In this document: positions 11,527-21,403 of the stretch, piece by piece
How the letters are laid out: each line of letters starts with the position of its first letter
How positions within the stretch are numbered: the first letter of the stretch is position 1
Assembly: GCF_001077535.1 (NCBI RefSeq)
Contig: NZ_CP011968.1
Coordinates: forward strand, 2,728,001-2,792,000
Length of the DNA stretch: 64,000 nucleotides
Source: Clostridioides difficile ATCC 9689 = DSM 1296
Lineage (GTDB): Bacteria > Bacillota > Clostridia > Peptostreptococcales > Peptostreptococcaceae
Reading direction: 5' to 3'
Notes under the pieces: generated by a model
What the model was told of the DNA's origin: nothing
Databases searched by the model: none
Seen by the model: only the letters and a program-made list of their open reading frames with translations
Position numbers and translations under genes: made by a program

Positions 11527-11617
11527 AAAAGTGCCTCCTTTACTAAATTTCCACATGTACACACATATACATACATATTTATAATAACATATCTATATGT
11601 AAGTTTTGTATTATATT

Positions 11618-12322
11618 TTAGTCTACACAAATTAAATCTTTTATATTTTCATACTTTTTATCTCCAATACCATTTACATTTTTTATTTCCTCAATTGAAC
11701 TAAACTGTCCATTTTCTTCTCTGTGTTGTAAAATTTTATTGGCTGTAGCTTCTCCAACCCCAGGTAGAGAATCCAACTCTTCTATAGTCGCTACATTTAT
11801 ATTTACTTTTGATTCGTTAGATATATTTTTATTGGATTTATTTTTAGGCTCACCTCTTGACTCATTCTTCTGATTTGGTTTATTGGAATCATCATTACTT
11901 GTAACAGATGTTGCTTCACCTATTTTAGGTATTATGTAATGTTGTTCATCTTCTAATCTTACTGATAGATTGACTCCATTTAAATCTGCTTCTTTTGTCG
12001 TTCCTCCTAGTAATTCTACAGCATCATAAAGTCTCTTGTCTGACTCTATAGTTACAATTCCAGGTCTATTTACTGCTCCACTTATGTATATAGTTATTTT
12101 ATTATTTTGAAAATTTTTATCTATGTCTTTAGTTACTTTATTGTGATTATTATCTTCACCTTTAATTTCATTCTCTACAACATGTGTTTTTTCATTAGGT
12201 AAATTTTTTTTACTTACAACATAAATATCATCTTTGAAAATAAGCGATTTATAAACGATTATTGATGATATTATTAAAATAAATAAAACAAAAAACGAAA
12301 TAAATTTTACCTTTTTTTTCAT
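11618..12322 (-). CDS. ComEA-like membrane-anchored helix-hairpin-helix protein
   Basis: 234 residues: one N-terminal transmembrane segment (~6-28), a low-complexity linker, an SLBB-type domain (~75-135, ITIYISGAVNRPGIVTI), an Asn/Lys/Ser-rich linker, and a C-terminal helix-hairpin-helix domain (VNINVATIEELDSLPGVGEA). This is the ComEA architecture; ComEA binds incoming DNA outside the membrane during transformation. No comEB/comEC is adjacent, so the competence role is by family only. AAAGGAG precedes the ATG. Confidence 0.85.
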   Translation of the reverse strand: MKKKVKFISFFVLFILIISSIIVYKSLIFKDDIYVVSKKNLPNEKTHVVENEIKGEDNNHNKVTKDIDKNFQNNKITIYISGAVNRPGIVTIESDKRLYDAVELLGGTTKEADLNGVNLSVRLEDEQHYIIPKIGEATSVTSNDDSNKPNQKNESRGEPKNKSNKNISNESKVNINVATIEELDSLPGVGEATANKILQHREENGQFSSIEEIKNVNGIGDKKYENIKDLICVD

Positions 12323-12401
12323 ATATTAATCACTCCTTTCTTTTAATTATTGACAAATATATGCTATACTAAAAGATGAATTTAAAATTTGGAGGCTCAC
12401 A

Positions 12402-13691
12402 ATGAAAAGAAATTTATCACTTTTATTAATCTGTTTATTGATATTTACTTCATTTTTAGGAAGCTCTAATATCTCTTTTGCAGATAATGAACCAGCTATA
12501 GTTGCTAAACATGCAGTTTTAATGGACTATGAGTCTGGCAAAATACTATATAATAAGGATGGAAATTCTAAGCTTTATCCAGCTTCAACAACTAAAGTAT
12601 GGACAGCTTGTTTAGTTCTAAAGGAGGTTAAAGATTTAAATCAAGTAATAGAAATTAAAGATTTACCTCAAATAGATGGCTCTAGTATGTATCTAAAAAA
12701 TGGGGAATCTTTTACTGTAAAGCAGTTACTAGATGCTCTTTTGGTTCATTCTGCTAATGATGCTGCTTTTGTATTAGCTAGATATGTTGGTGGTGGCAAT
12801 GTACAAAAATTTATTGACCTAATGAACTCTGAGGCAAAAAAAATTGGAGCTACTAATACTCATTTTAATAATCCTCATGGATTACCAGACCCAAATCACT
12901 ACACAACAGCTCATGATATGGCTCTCATAGCTAGAGAAGCTATGAATAATGATACTTTTAGACAAATTGTAAAAACTAAGTCACTTAAATTTGAAGCTAC
13001 AAAAGCATATCCTTATGAGAGATACTTTGTAAACACTAATAAGTTTTTGACATCACATGATAAGATTACATACAAAGGTCAACCTATAAATATAAAATAT
13101 GATATAGTTGATGGTATAAAAACTGGATATACTGATGCTGCTGGTAAATGTCTTTTATCGAGTGCTGTAAAAGATGGCAGAAGAGTTATCGTTGCTGTAT
13201 TTAATTCAACTAATGCTGATTTATATTTAGACTCACGTATTCTGATTGATTATGGATTTGATAACTTTAAGTGTGCTACTATTGTTGATAAAGAAAAATA
13301 CACAGATACTAAAAAAGTATTGTTTACAAAACAACATGAATTGATTTATGAACCAAAAAATAGTTATAGGATATTCTTAGAAAAAGATGAATCTCAAGGC
13401 AATTATGATACCAAAACAGAGTTAAATAAAATTGATTTGCCTATAAAAAAAGGAGCTAAGGTTGGTACTTTAAATGTATATAATAATGGTAAACTAGAAA
13501 ACAGTATAGACTTAATTGCAAAAAATAATCTTGATAGCAGTCTTCCATTTTTGACTGAAAATAATGTTTTAATGACTTTTGTTAAGATTATTGCAGGTAT
13601 TCTAGTGCTTTTAGTTTTATTTATAATAGCTTCAAATATAAAGAAGAAAAAAAGAAAAAAAGCTAGAAGTAAAAAAAATATGAAAAAGTAA
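12402..13691 (+). CDS. dacF: D-alanyl-D-alanine carboxypeptidase (DacF/PBP5 type, S11)
   Basis: 429 residues with a signal peptide (cleavage near SFADNE), then the three penicillin-binding motifs in order: SxxK in YPASTTKVWT (near residue 62), SxN in VHSANDAA (~116), and KTG in DGIKTGYTDAAG (~237). A C-terminal hydrophobic segment (~395-415) and Lys/Arg-rich tail anchor it in the membrane. It trims the terminal D-Ala of peptidoglycan pentapeptides. GGAGG precedes the ATG. The symbol is by family likeness; several paralogues are usual in this group. Confidence 0.9.
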   Translation: MKRNLSLLLICLLIFTSFLGSSNISFADNEPAIVAKHAVLMDYESGKILYNKDGNSKLYPASTTKVWTACLVLKEVKDLNQVIEIKDLPQIDGSSMYLKNGESFTVKQLLDALLVHSANDAAFVLARYVGGGNVQKFIDLMNSEAKKIGATNTHFNNPHGLPDPNHYTTAHDMALIAREAMNNDTFRQIVKTKSLKFEATKAYPYERYFVNTNKFLTSHDKITYKGQPINIKYDIVDGIKTGYTDAAGKCLLSSAVKDGRRVIVAVFNSTNADLYLDSRILIDYGFDNFKCATIVDKEKYTDTKKVLFTKQHELIYEPKNSYRIFLEKDESQGNYDTKTELNKIDLPIKKGAKVGTLNVYNNGKLENSIDLIAKNNLDSSLPFLTENNVLMTFVKIIAGILVLLVLFIIASNIKKKKRKKARSKKNMKK

Positions 13692-13746
13692 CAAGTAGTT
13701 AGAAATTATAATAAAAAATTTATAATATACTTATCCTTATAAATCT

Positions 13747-13790
13747 AAAAGTACTGAGATAATAATTATAACTATTATCTCAGTACTTTT
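13747..13790. terminator. Bidirectional terminator hairpin
   Basis: A perfect 18-bp inverted repeat (13747-13764 and 13773-13790, outer end AAAAGTACTGAG) lies between the convergent carboxypeptidase and DUF2325 genes, with an 8-nt loop and T runs on both sides. Confidence 0.9.
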
Positions 13791-13817
13791 AATTTTATGT
13801 TTATGTATTTTTTATAC

Positions 13818-14156
13818 CTATATATTTTTTTGTTTTTGTTTGTCTTTAAGCTTACATTTTGAACAATTTCCCAGACATTCATCAACCATATCTAGACATT
13901 CATTAAATGCTACCTTACTACTATTTTTATGCCTTACGATTAATATATCTTGTTTTTTAGCTTGAGACTCAACCGTTCTAGACATCTTATGTGAAACAGT
14001 TGATGTAAGTATGACAACTGCATCTGGTCTTCCTATAGAATTATTTAATTTAGATGACATGGTAGTATATACCTTTGTCTTATAACCTTTTTTCTTGGCC
14101 ATAACCATATAATCTTTTTCCATTCTTTCATGACCACCAATCACTAATAAGTTCAT
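13818..14156 (-). CDS. DUF2325 domain protein
   Basis: 112 residues beginning MNLLVIGGHERME. An upstream in-frame ATG at 14171 is rejected because GGGAGGAAA, the ribosome-binding site, lies between the two ATGs. The protein has a Rossmann-like N-terminus (LLVIGGH) and a C-terminal cysteine cluster CLGNCSKCKL that could bind a metal or be redox active. DUF2325 proteins have no agreed function; neighbours give no hint. Confidence 0.8.
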   Translation of the reverse strand: MNLLVIGGHERMEKDYMVMAKKKGYKTKVYTTMSSKLNNSIGRPDAVVILTSTVSHKMSRTVESQAKKQDILIVRHKNSSKVAFNECLDMVDECLGNCSKCKLKDKQKQKNI

Positions 14157-14347
14157 TAGATTTCCTCCCATTTATTTGATATTGATTTTCATTATTATTT
14201 ATATTATATATAATAGTATTTAGAAATAATTTTGTCAATACTTATTGATATTAATTATCATTTTAATAATAATTTTTTATTTGTATTTATTTTAAATACT
14301 ACTCCTTTTAAGTTTCTTACTTTTATATAATAAAATCTTACACAATA

Positions 14348-14391
14348 AAAAGCTGTAAATTTAAATGATAACATTCAAATTTACAGCTTTT
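14348..14391 (-). terminator. Terminator after argH
   Basis: A 15-bp inverted repeat (14348-14362 and 14377-14391, AAAAGCTGTAAATTT), 14 nt past the argH stop, ends in T residues on the minus strand. Confidence 0.85.
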
Positions 14392-14404
14392 AAAAATAAA
14401 TACA

Positions 14405-15721
14405 TTATTTTAAATTCTTTTTTATTCCCTTATTTAATATACTCTCATAGTCGATAAAATCATAAATATCTTCCTTAAAAGCATCTGAAAACTTATGTAA
14501 TTCTTCTAATGTTAAATCTTCTATTGCTTTTTTATTATCTTCACAATATATAACGATACTTCCTACTATACCATGTGCATCTCTAAAAGCAACATTATTT
14601 TTAACCAAATAATCCGCAACTTCTGTTGCATTTAAAAAACCATTTTTTACTGCTTGTTTCATTTTATCCTCATTTACCTTTAGTGTGGCTATCATTCTAT
14701 CCATTATTTGTATACACATTTCAAGAGTATGTACACTATCGAAAAAACCTTCTTTATCTTCTTGCATGTCTTTATTATATGCTAATGGTATTCCTTTCAT
14801 TACTGTAAAAAGACCAAATAAGTTTCCATATACTCTACCAGTCTTACCTCTTATAAGCTCTGCACCATCTGGATTTTTCTTCTGAGGCATTATACTACTT
14901 CCAGTTGTATATAAATCATCTATCTCAACAAATCCAAATTCTTGAGAACTCCAAAGTATCAACTCTTCACTTAATCTACTTAAGTGCATCATTATAATTG
15001 AAAAATCACTCATTAGCTCTAGTAAATAATCTCTATCACTTACTCCATCCATAAAATTATCTACTACTTTTTTAAATCCTAATTGTTCACAAGTTATACT
15101 TCTATCTATATCATGCGTAGTTCCTGCTAAAGCTCCACAGCCTAAAGGTGATTCATCTAATATTTCTATAGCATTTTTTATTCTTTTCTCATCTCTATCA
15201 AACATACTATAATATGCCATTAAGTGATGCTTAAATGTCACTACTTGTGCCCTTTGAAGATGAGTATAGCCTGGCATCATCACTGGGTTTTTGTCAGCAA
15301 CATCTTTTATAGTAGCTTTAAATTCAGATATTAAATCCACCAAATCATTTGCTTTTTCTTTAGCATACAATCTCATATCAACTGCAACTTGGTCATTTCT
15401 ACTACGTGCTGTATGAAGCTTCTTGCCAACATCTCCAATTCTTTGAATTAAATTTATCTCAGTAAAACTATGTATATCTTCATACTCTCCATCCAATACT
15501 AACTTTCCATTTTCTACATCTTCAAGTATCCCTTTTAAACCTTCTGTTATAGACTTTCCTTCTTCTTCTGTTAAAAGTCCACATTTTACTTGCATATGAA
15601 CATGTGCTACACTTCCTTCGATATCTTTTTTGTACAGTACACAATCATAGCCAAAAGATTTATTAAATTCTTCCATAAGTTGATTTTCCGCTTTTCTAAA
15701 GCGTCCGCCCCATAATTTCAT
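14405..15721 (-). CDS. argH: Argininosuccinate lyase
   Basis: 438 residues. It cleaves argininosuccinate to arginine and fumarate, the last step of arginine synthesis. Family motifs: MKLWGGRF at the start, HTARSRNDQVAVD, MPGYTHLQRAQ, and the signature GSSIMPQKKNPD. The ATG at 15721 is preferred over a GTG at 15730 because AGGTGA lies between them at correct spacing. No argG is in the window. Expression is likely controlled by the T-box leader upstream. Confidence 0.96.
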   Translation of the reverse strand: MKLWGGRFRKAENQLMEEFNKSFGYDCVLYKKDIEGSVAHVHMQVKCGLLTEEEGKSITEGLKGILEDVENGKLVLDGEYEDIHSFTEINLIQRIGDVGKKLHTARSRNDQVAVDMRLYAKEKANDLVDLISEFKATIKDVADKNPVMMPGYTHLQRAQVVTFKHHLMAYYSMFDRDEKRIKNAIEILDESPLGCGALAGTTHDIDRSITCEQLGFKKVVDNFMDGVSDRDYLLELMSDFSIIMMHLSRLSEELILWSSQEFGFVEIDDLYTTGSSIMPQKKNPDGAELIRGKTGRVYGNLFGLFTVMKGIPLAYNKDMQEDKEGFFDSVHTLEMCIQIMDRMIATLKVNEDKMKQAVKNGFLNATEVADYLVKNNVAFRDAHGIVGSIVIYCEDNKKAIEDLTLEELHKFSDAFKEDIYDFIDYESILNKGIKKNLK

Positions 15722-15784
15722 AACTTTCACCTCATATTTTAATTTTTTGTATTTTAATTATAAGTCTTGTAACTCAATGAAACT

Positions 15785-16040
15785 AAAAAATCTCTTGGTC
15801 AAAAAGACCAAGAGACGAAATATTCCGTGTTACCACTCTAGTTGGTAAACAATGTTTACCCACTCTATTCTCTTAAGGCGAGATTACCTACTACCATACT
15901 GAATTTCAAGTAGTATTCTCCAAAGTTCTTTTCAATATAAAGTGTTATCATTAGGCTCACACCATCCCCCAATTCGCTGAGATTTTCTCTATATCTACTC
16001 TCTTTTTCACTGAATCTAAATTTTTATGTTTTATCTATTT
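15785..16040 (-). promoter_or_regulatory. T-box leader upstream of argH
   Basis: On the minus strand a Stem I region with GATGGTGTGAGCC is followed by the T-box core AGAGTGGTAACACGG (15839-15825). A terminator then follows: TCTCTTGGTC/GACCAAGAGA (15815-15806 and 15800-15791) and a T run. Uncharged tRNA pairing would favour antitermination and raise argH. The specifier is in GGAGAATACTACT. Position relative to the leuS T-box points to AAT (Asn), while AGA (Arg) overlaps it and would make more metabolic sense. Confidence 0.92.
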
Positions 16041-16097
16041 GTATTATAATTACTATCTACAAAATAGTCAACCTATTTTTTCCTATTATATACTGTT

Positions 16098-16919
16098 TTA
16101 AGAGCTAAGTGATTCTTTTAACTCTAGGAATTTATAAATTGCCTTTGCAACTCCACTGTCTTGATTTGTATCTGTAACATAATCAGCTTCTTGTTTAATC
16201 AATTCTTCTGCATTTCCCATAGCTACCCCAAGACCAGCAAACTTTATCATTTCTATGTCATTGTAATTGTCTCCAAATGCAATTATATCTTCTCTGTCTA
16301 TATTCATTTTTTCAGCTAAAATTTTAACTGCATTACCTTTATCAACACCTTCATTCATGACTTCAATATTGTTTGGCCATGAAGAAGTTATCTTTATTCC
16401 TTGAACTTTTCTCAATTCTTTTCTTATTTCATCCAAAATAGATGGATTTTTTTCTTCTATGATTACAAATTTTAGTATATCTTTTTTAAAGATTTCTTCT
16501 CTCAAATCATCTTTTACAATTACTTCTGTTTCAGAGCCTAAAAATACACTTAATCTATCTTCACGTCCTTCTATTTTTTTCGAAAGCATAGAATCTATAC
16601 TATTACATTGGTAGTAAATATCGTATTTATCTAATACATCTAAAATGTTTAAACATGTTCTTGTATCAATCTTATTTGAATATATTATATTTCCATTTTG
16701 CTCTCTTATTAATGAACCATTACAAGCTATTATTGGCATGTCCTCTTTAAGAAAATCTACATTGCATTTAGCTGAATCGAAGGCTCTTCCTGTTGCTAAA
16801 GTTACATTAATACCGCTTTTTATAACTTTTTGTAGTGCAGTTTTATTTTCATCTGTAACTTTATGATTATTGCCTAATAAAGTTCCATCCATATCTGTTA
16901 CAATTAATTTATATCCCAT
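16098..16919 (-). CDS. Cof-type HAD-superfamily phosphatase
   Basis: 273 residues. HAD motif I is VTDMDGTLLG (nucleophile Asp at residue 9, acid/base Asp at 11), motif II is in TLATGRAF, and motif IV is AFGDNYNDIEM (near 217). The central cap (~85-185) is the type IIB cap of the Cof/YwpJ group. These enzymes dephosphorylate sugar phosphates, FMN or PLP. The substrate cannot be told from sequence. Single-gene unit. Confidence 0.9.
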   Translation of the reverse strand: MGYKLIVTDMDGTLLGNNHKVTDENKTALQKVIKSGINVTLATGRAFDSAKCNVDFLKEDMPIIACNGSLIREQNGNIIYSNKIDTRTCLNILDVLDKYDIYYQCNSIDSMLSKKIEGREDRLSVFLGSETEVIVKDDLREEIFKKDILKFVIIEEKNPSILDEIRKELRKVQGIKITSSWPNNIEVMNEGVDKGNAVKILAEKMNIDREDIIAFGDNYNDIEMIKFAGLGVAMGNAEELIKQEADYVTDTNQDSGVAKAIYKFLELKESLSS

Positions 16920-17278
16920 AATCCAACTCCATAACTTTTTATTGTATACCTATATTTCCTTAATATAATCTAAAGAATTACCCTTATTAGATTATATCAT
17001 AACTTTATACTTAAACTATTTCAATTTACAAAATTAATAACATTCATTTAACTTATTTTAAGAGCAAAATAAATCGTTTCTTGTAGTATTTTTCTGAATA
17101 TTTTCAATTTATAGTCTTATAATGCTAGAAATTTTACAATATATGATATATAATCATATTAAATAAAGTGAGCTATTATAATATTTATATTCATTTTTAC
17201 TATTATATATTTTCATAATATTTTAAATCTAGCAACTTTTATAACATTTATTATTGACTAAATAAGGAGTGATAAAGT
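16920..17278. other. Intergenic region, no gene seen
   Basis: About 360 nt of AT-rich DNA between divergent genes. It must hold promoters for both sides. I see the ribosome-binding site AAGGAGTGAT before 17279 but no riboswitch, repeat or small ORF I would support. Confidence 0.5.
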
Positions 17279-18382
17279 ATGAAACTAAAAATTAACAAAG
17301 CTATTGAAATGCAGTTGAAAAAAAGTTATGCAATAGAATCTGGACATTCAGAAGATGTATTCGAGATAGACTGTGGTGAAGGTATAAATACCGTGTCTTA
17401 CTCAAACAAAGCTGTAGAAGCTTTTAATGCTTTAAAATTTGATATGATAAGAGGATATCCTCATTCAATTGCTTTAAAAGATAATATAGTCGATTATTGG
17501 AAAGATTTTATAGCATTAGATACTGACAGAATTTGTTTGGCAGATGGTTCTATACATGTTATTTACCTTTTAAATAGACTATTTATTGAAAAGGGAGATA
17601 AAGTTTTAGGATATTCACCTCAGTTCTCAGAATATGAGACAGATATAAAAATGCATGGTGCAACTTATGATTATGTTCTTTTAAAGAAAGAGGATAATTT
17701 CAAGTTTAATGAAAAAGAATTTATTGAAAAAATAAATCCAGAATATAAAGTAATTTACATAGACAATCCAAACAATCCTACAGGACAAATTATACCTTTA
17801 TCATCAATTGAAAATATAGTAAAGGAAGCAGCTAAATATGATATAGCAGTTATGGTAGATGAAGCTTATGGTGAATACATGCCAAAAGAAAATTCAGCTG
17901 TCAAGCTTCTAAATAATTATGATAATGTAATTGCTTTAAAAACATTTTCAAAAGGATTTGGTTTAGCAGGACTAAGAGCAGGATATGCAGTTCTTCCAGA
18001 ACAACTTGTTAGCCCTATTAAAAAGATTTCTACTCCTTACGAAGTGTCTGAAATATCTCGTAGTATTGCAGCAAATTTATTAGATGATGTTCAATTTATA
18101 GAAGAATTAAAAGAAAAAACAAAAGATATAAAAAATCAATTATTAATTCCATGGAAAAACCTTAATATAGCTGAAACTAGTGATACTGTATCAATTATGA
18201 CAGTTGAACATAAAAACAAGGACATAGATTTACAACAAGAGTTTGCTAAATTAAAAATAAGAGTTATATCTGGAAGTGATTTTACTGGACTTGATAAAAA
18301 TTTCATAAGATTTAGAATGCCTGAAGAAAAAGAATTACCTGAAGTTATAAAAGCATTCCAAATAATCGATAATATAGAATAA
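17279..18382 (+). CDS. PLP-dependent class I/II aminotransferase (HisC-like)
   Basis: 367 residues. PLP-fold features: NNPTG within IDNPNNPTGQI, VDEAYGEY (Asp pairing with the cofactor ring), and ALKTFSKGFGLAGLRAGY with the Schiff-base Lys. FIRFRMP near the end holds the carboxylate-binding Arg. The family includes histidinol-phosphate aminotransferases, but no his gene is adjacent, so the substrate is open. Confidence 0.85.
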   Translation: MKLKINKAIEMQLKKSYAIESGHSEDVFEIDCGEGINTVSYSNKAVEAFNALKFDMIRGYPHSIALKDNIVDYWKDFIALDTDRICLADGSIHVIYLLNRLFIEKGDKVLGYSPQFSEYETDIKMHGATYDYVLLKKEDNFKFNEKEFIEKINPEYKVIYIDNPNNPTGQIIPLSSIENIVKEAAKYDIAVMVDEAYGEYMPKENSAVKLLNNYDNVIALKTFSKGFGLAGLRAGYAVLPEQLVSPIKKISTPYEVSEISRSIAANLLDDVQFIEELKEKTKDIKNQLLIPWKNLNIAETSDTVSIMTVEHKNKDIDLQQEFAKLKIRVISGSDFTGLDKNFIRFRMPEEKELPEVIKAFQIIDNIE

Positions 18383-18397
18383 ATTAGACTATTTATA

Positions 18398-18429
18398 AAA
18401 GGCATATTGTTAAAATCAATATGCCCTTT
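18398..18429. terminator. Bidirectional terminator
   Basis: AAAGGCATATTG (18398-18409) pairs with CAATATGCCCTTT (18417-18429) between the convergent aminotransferase and P-type ATPase, with A/T runs on both sides. Confidence 0.85.
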
Positions 18430-18439
18430 AATTTTTTGA

Positions 18440-21079
18440 TTATTTTACTTCACTTCTATTTATTAATTTGTTAAGTTCCATTAATATTGATGAAATTAAT
18501 GCTAACCCTAGGCAAATCCCCAACTGGTACAATCCAAACGTTGTTGGTATAGAGAATATTCCTCTTAGCACTGGTATTAGTGTTAAAGAGTAAAGCCCAA
18601 GACAGACTAAAACTGCTCCTATAACGTATTTATTGCTGAAAAAACCTAATTTTATTACTGTTTGATTATTAGAACGTGCAGGTAATGTTTGCATTATTCT
18701 AGCTAATATCAATGTTGAAAATGCCATTGCTACTCCAAGTTCTGGAGATACTTGTAATCCTATATATTGTGCAATTATTGTAACTACACCTATTATACAA
18801 CCTCTTATAGCAACTGCCTTCAATGTTCCTCCTGCTAGTATACTTTCATCCGGGTGTCTAGGAGGTTTATTCATTATATTTTTTTCTGACTTTTCAAACC
18901 CTAATGCAATTGCTGGTAAAGAGTCATTTACTAAGTTTATAAACAAAAGTTGTAAAGCTGTAAATGGATTTGACCAACCTGCAAACACTGCAAATACTAT
19001 GGATACTATAGCTCCTAAGTTTCCTGCAAATAGATAAGTAATTGATTTTATTATATTACTGTATACTGTTCTACCAACTTCAACAGCATTTACTATACTT
19101 GCAAAGTTATCATCAACCAATACCATAGCAGAAGCATCTTTTGCTACATCAGTACCACTTCCCATACCGATTCCTATATCTGCTTGTTTTAATGCAGGTG
19201 CATCATTAACACCATCACCAGTCATTGCTGTTATATTATTCTTATGTTGCCATGCTTTTACTATACGAATTTTATTTTCTGGCGAGACTCTGGCATATAC
19301 ACTTATATTTTCTAGTTTTTCATATAGTTGTTCTTCACTCAAAGCATCAAGCTCTTTTCCAGTAAGAGCCAAGTCTCCTTCTTCCATTATACCAATCTCT
19401 TTTGCAATTGCTGCTGCTGTTGTTTTATGGTCACCAGTTATCATAACAGTTTTTATACCAGCACTCTTTGCCTCTTTTACTGCATCCATTACTTCTTCTC
19501 TTGGTGGGTCTATCATTGCCATTATTCCAACCAATGTCATGTCATGTTCGTCATCAATTGAAGGTATAAAATCTTCTTCTGGGACATCTTTTATTGCAAA
19601 AGCTAATACTCTAAGTGCTCTATTTGAGAACTCTTCATTTTTATGTTTATATTCTTCTATTATCTCATCTGTTATATCTACTTTTGAACCATTTTTCAAA
19701 GCATATTTACATCTACTAAACACAATATCTGGAGCACCTTTTGTAAACATTATATAATCTCCATATATACTATTTACAGTAGACATAAGCTTTCTGTCTG
19801 AGTCAAATGGTATTTCATTTATTCTGATATACTTACTTCTTAATTTATCATAATCTAAATCATTTTTACTTGAATAATTTATTAAAGCCACTTCTGTTGG
19901 GTCACCAACTTCTTTACCATCACTAGTTATATGAGAGTCATTACACAATGTAGAAACCATAGTCAATAATTTAGCATGATAAGAATAGTTTACTTTTTCT
20001 TTATCTAACTCATCATTATTAGTTCCATACATATAATAATCAACTACTGTCATTTTATTTTGTGTAAGAGTACCTGTTTTATCAGTACATATTACACTTG
20101 TTGAACCTAAAGTTTCTACTGCTGGTAATTTTCTTATTATGGCTTGTTTTTTTGCCATACTATTTGTTCCAACAGCCAATACTATAGTGACTATTGATGA
20201 TAGAGCTTCTGGTATAGCTGCTACTGCTACTGCTACAGAGAACATGAATGAATCTAAAATAATTTGTGTCATTTCTCCATTTCCAGCCATAAAGTAATTT
20301 CTTGCTACTTGAATTATAAATATTAAAAGAGCAAGTATTACAATACCTACACCAAGTTTTTTACTAAAATCCTCTATTTTTTGTTGCAATGGTGTAAGTT
20401 TATTTTCAGCACTTTCTAAAAGCCCAGCTATTTTACCCATCTCAGTATCCATACCTGTTCCAGTCACTACAAAAGAACCTCTACCATAAACAACTACAGC
20501 ACCACTAAATACCATATTTTTCTGGTCACCTAAACTTACATCTTCACTTATTTTTTCTGTATGCTTTAAAACTGGTTCTGATTCTCCAGTTAACATCCCT
20601 TCTACAACCTTGAGAGATTGTGCTTCTATAAGCCTTCCATCTGCTGGTATGTAATCGCCAGCTTCTAAGAATACAATATCTCCAACTACTAAATTTTTTG
20701 CTGGAATTGTCATTTTTTTATTGTCTCTTATTACCTTTGCGTTTGGTGCAGATAAATTTTTCAAACTTTCTAATGAACTTTCTGCTTTTTTTGTTTGTAC
20801 AACACCCAGAACAGAGTTTATAATAATAACTGCAAAAATTATTATAGACTCCACTGTTTCACCTAAAAATATTTGTACTAAAGCAGCTATCAATAGAATT
20901 ATTACTAATGGGTCTTTAAAACTTTCTAGGAAAAGCTTATAAGTAGGAACCTTATCTGCTTCTTTTAATTCATTAGCTCCATTTTTTTCTAACAACTCTT
21001 CTGCTCTTTCTTTACTCAAACCAGATAAACTTGAGTCTAAATTTTTAATTACTTCTTGATAAGTACTTTTGTAAGACAT
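18440..21079 (-). CDS. P-type cation-transporting ATPase (P2A, Ca2+/Mn2+)
   Basis: 879 residues. N-terminal cation-ATPase domain, actuator loop with MLTGESEPV, phosphorylation site SVICTDKTGTLTQNKM (Asp near 333), nucleotide domain, hinge TGDGVNDAPALK, and about ten membrane segments with a C-terminal cluster. AVAAIPEALSSIV resembles the M4 ion site of SERCA/PMCA-type pumps. Many annotations would call it a calcium pump. The yybP-ykoY riboswitch upstream suggests it exports Mn2+ as well or instead. GAGGAGGGC precedes the ATG. Confidence 0.93.
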   Translation of the reverse strand: MSYKSTYQEVIKNLDSSLSGLSKERAEELLEKNGANELKEADKVPTYKLFLESFKDPLVIILLIAALVQIFLGETVESIIIFAVIIINSVLGVVQTKKAESSLESLKNLSAPNAKVIRDNKKMTIPAKNLVVGDIVFLEAGDYIPADGRLIEAQSLKVVEGMLTGESEPVLKHTEKISEDVSLGDQKNMVFSGAVVVYGRGSFVVTGTGMDTEMGKIAGLLESAENKLTPLQQKIEDFSKKLGVGIVILALLIFIIQVARNYFMAGNGEMTQIILDSFMFSVAVAVAAIPEALSSIVTIVLAVGTNSMAKKQAIIRKLPAVETLGSTSVICTDKTGTLTQNKMTVVDYYMYGTNNDELDKEKVNYSYHAKLLTMVSTLCNDSHITSDGKEVGDPTEVALINYSSKNDLDYDKLRSKYIRINEIPFDSDRKLMSTVNSIYGDYIMFTKGAPDIVFSRCKYALKNGSKVDITDEIIEEYKHKNEEFSNRALRVLAFAIKDVPEEDFIPSIDDEHDMTLVGIMAMIDPPREEVMDAVKEAKSAGIKTVMITGDHKTTAAAIAKEIGIMEEGDLALTGKELDALSEEQLYEKLENISVYARVSPENKIRIVKAWQHKNNITAMTGDGVNDAPALKQADIGIGMGSGTDVAKDASAMVLVDDNFASIVNAVEVGRTVYSNIIKSITYLFAGNLGAIVSIVFAVFAGWSNPFTALQLLFINLVNDSLPAIALGFEKSEKNIMNKPPRHPDESILAGGTLKAVAIRGCIIGVVTIIAQYIGLQVSPELGVAMAFSTLILARIMQTLPARSNNQTVIKLGFFSNKYVIGAVLVCLGLYSLTLIPVLRGIFSIPTTFGLYQLGICLGLALISSILMELNKLINRSEVK

Positions 21080-21171
21080 TTGTTGCCCTCCTCTTCAATA
21101 AATTTATTTTATGTTTGGGGGCTCTTATGTATACTTGAAATTTAAATTTTTTTAAATAAAAATTCCTTGAA

Positions 21172-21325
21172 TAAAAAAAGACCCCAAAACAAACATACCT
21201 AATGCTTATTTTGAAGGTCTTGCTATCAAGGAATCCCTTGCTAATTAACCGAGTATTTCTACTGTCTTGACGATTAATTACCACTTTCGTGTAAGCTACT
21301 CCCCTTCGAGTAGTTATCTTAAATT
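21172..21325 (-). promoter_or_regulatory. yybP-ykoY (Mn2+-sensing) riboswitch with terminator
   Basis: On the minus strand GAAGGGGAGTAGC, the hallmark 5' segment of yybP-ykoY RNAs, is followed by a second conserved segment ending GCAAGACCTT. The terminator pairs AAGGTCTT (21221-21214) with AAGACCCC, ending in seven T (21179-21173). The family binds Mn2+ and turns on exporters, usually by antitermination. It lies directly upstream of the P-type ATPase. A 79-codon ORF reads through this RNA and is not a gene. Confidence 0.9.
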
Positions 21326-21403
21326 GTATTTACATTATATCACTTTACACAGCTAATAGTCTAGGTTATTTTTTATTTTAACCTAATTTTAACAAACCAT
21401 CTC

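Noticed and set aside
12350-12370. TTGACA with TATACT before the carboxypeptidase as a promoter
   Set aside because: The two hexamers are only 9 nt apart, far below the 16-18 nt needed for a sigma-A promoter.
21045-21284. A 79-codon ORF upstream of the P-type ATPase
   Set aside because: It covers the yybP-ykoY riboswitch and its terminator and has no family likeness.
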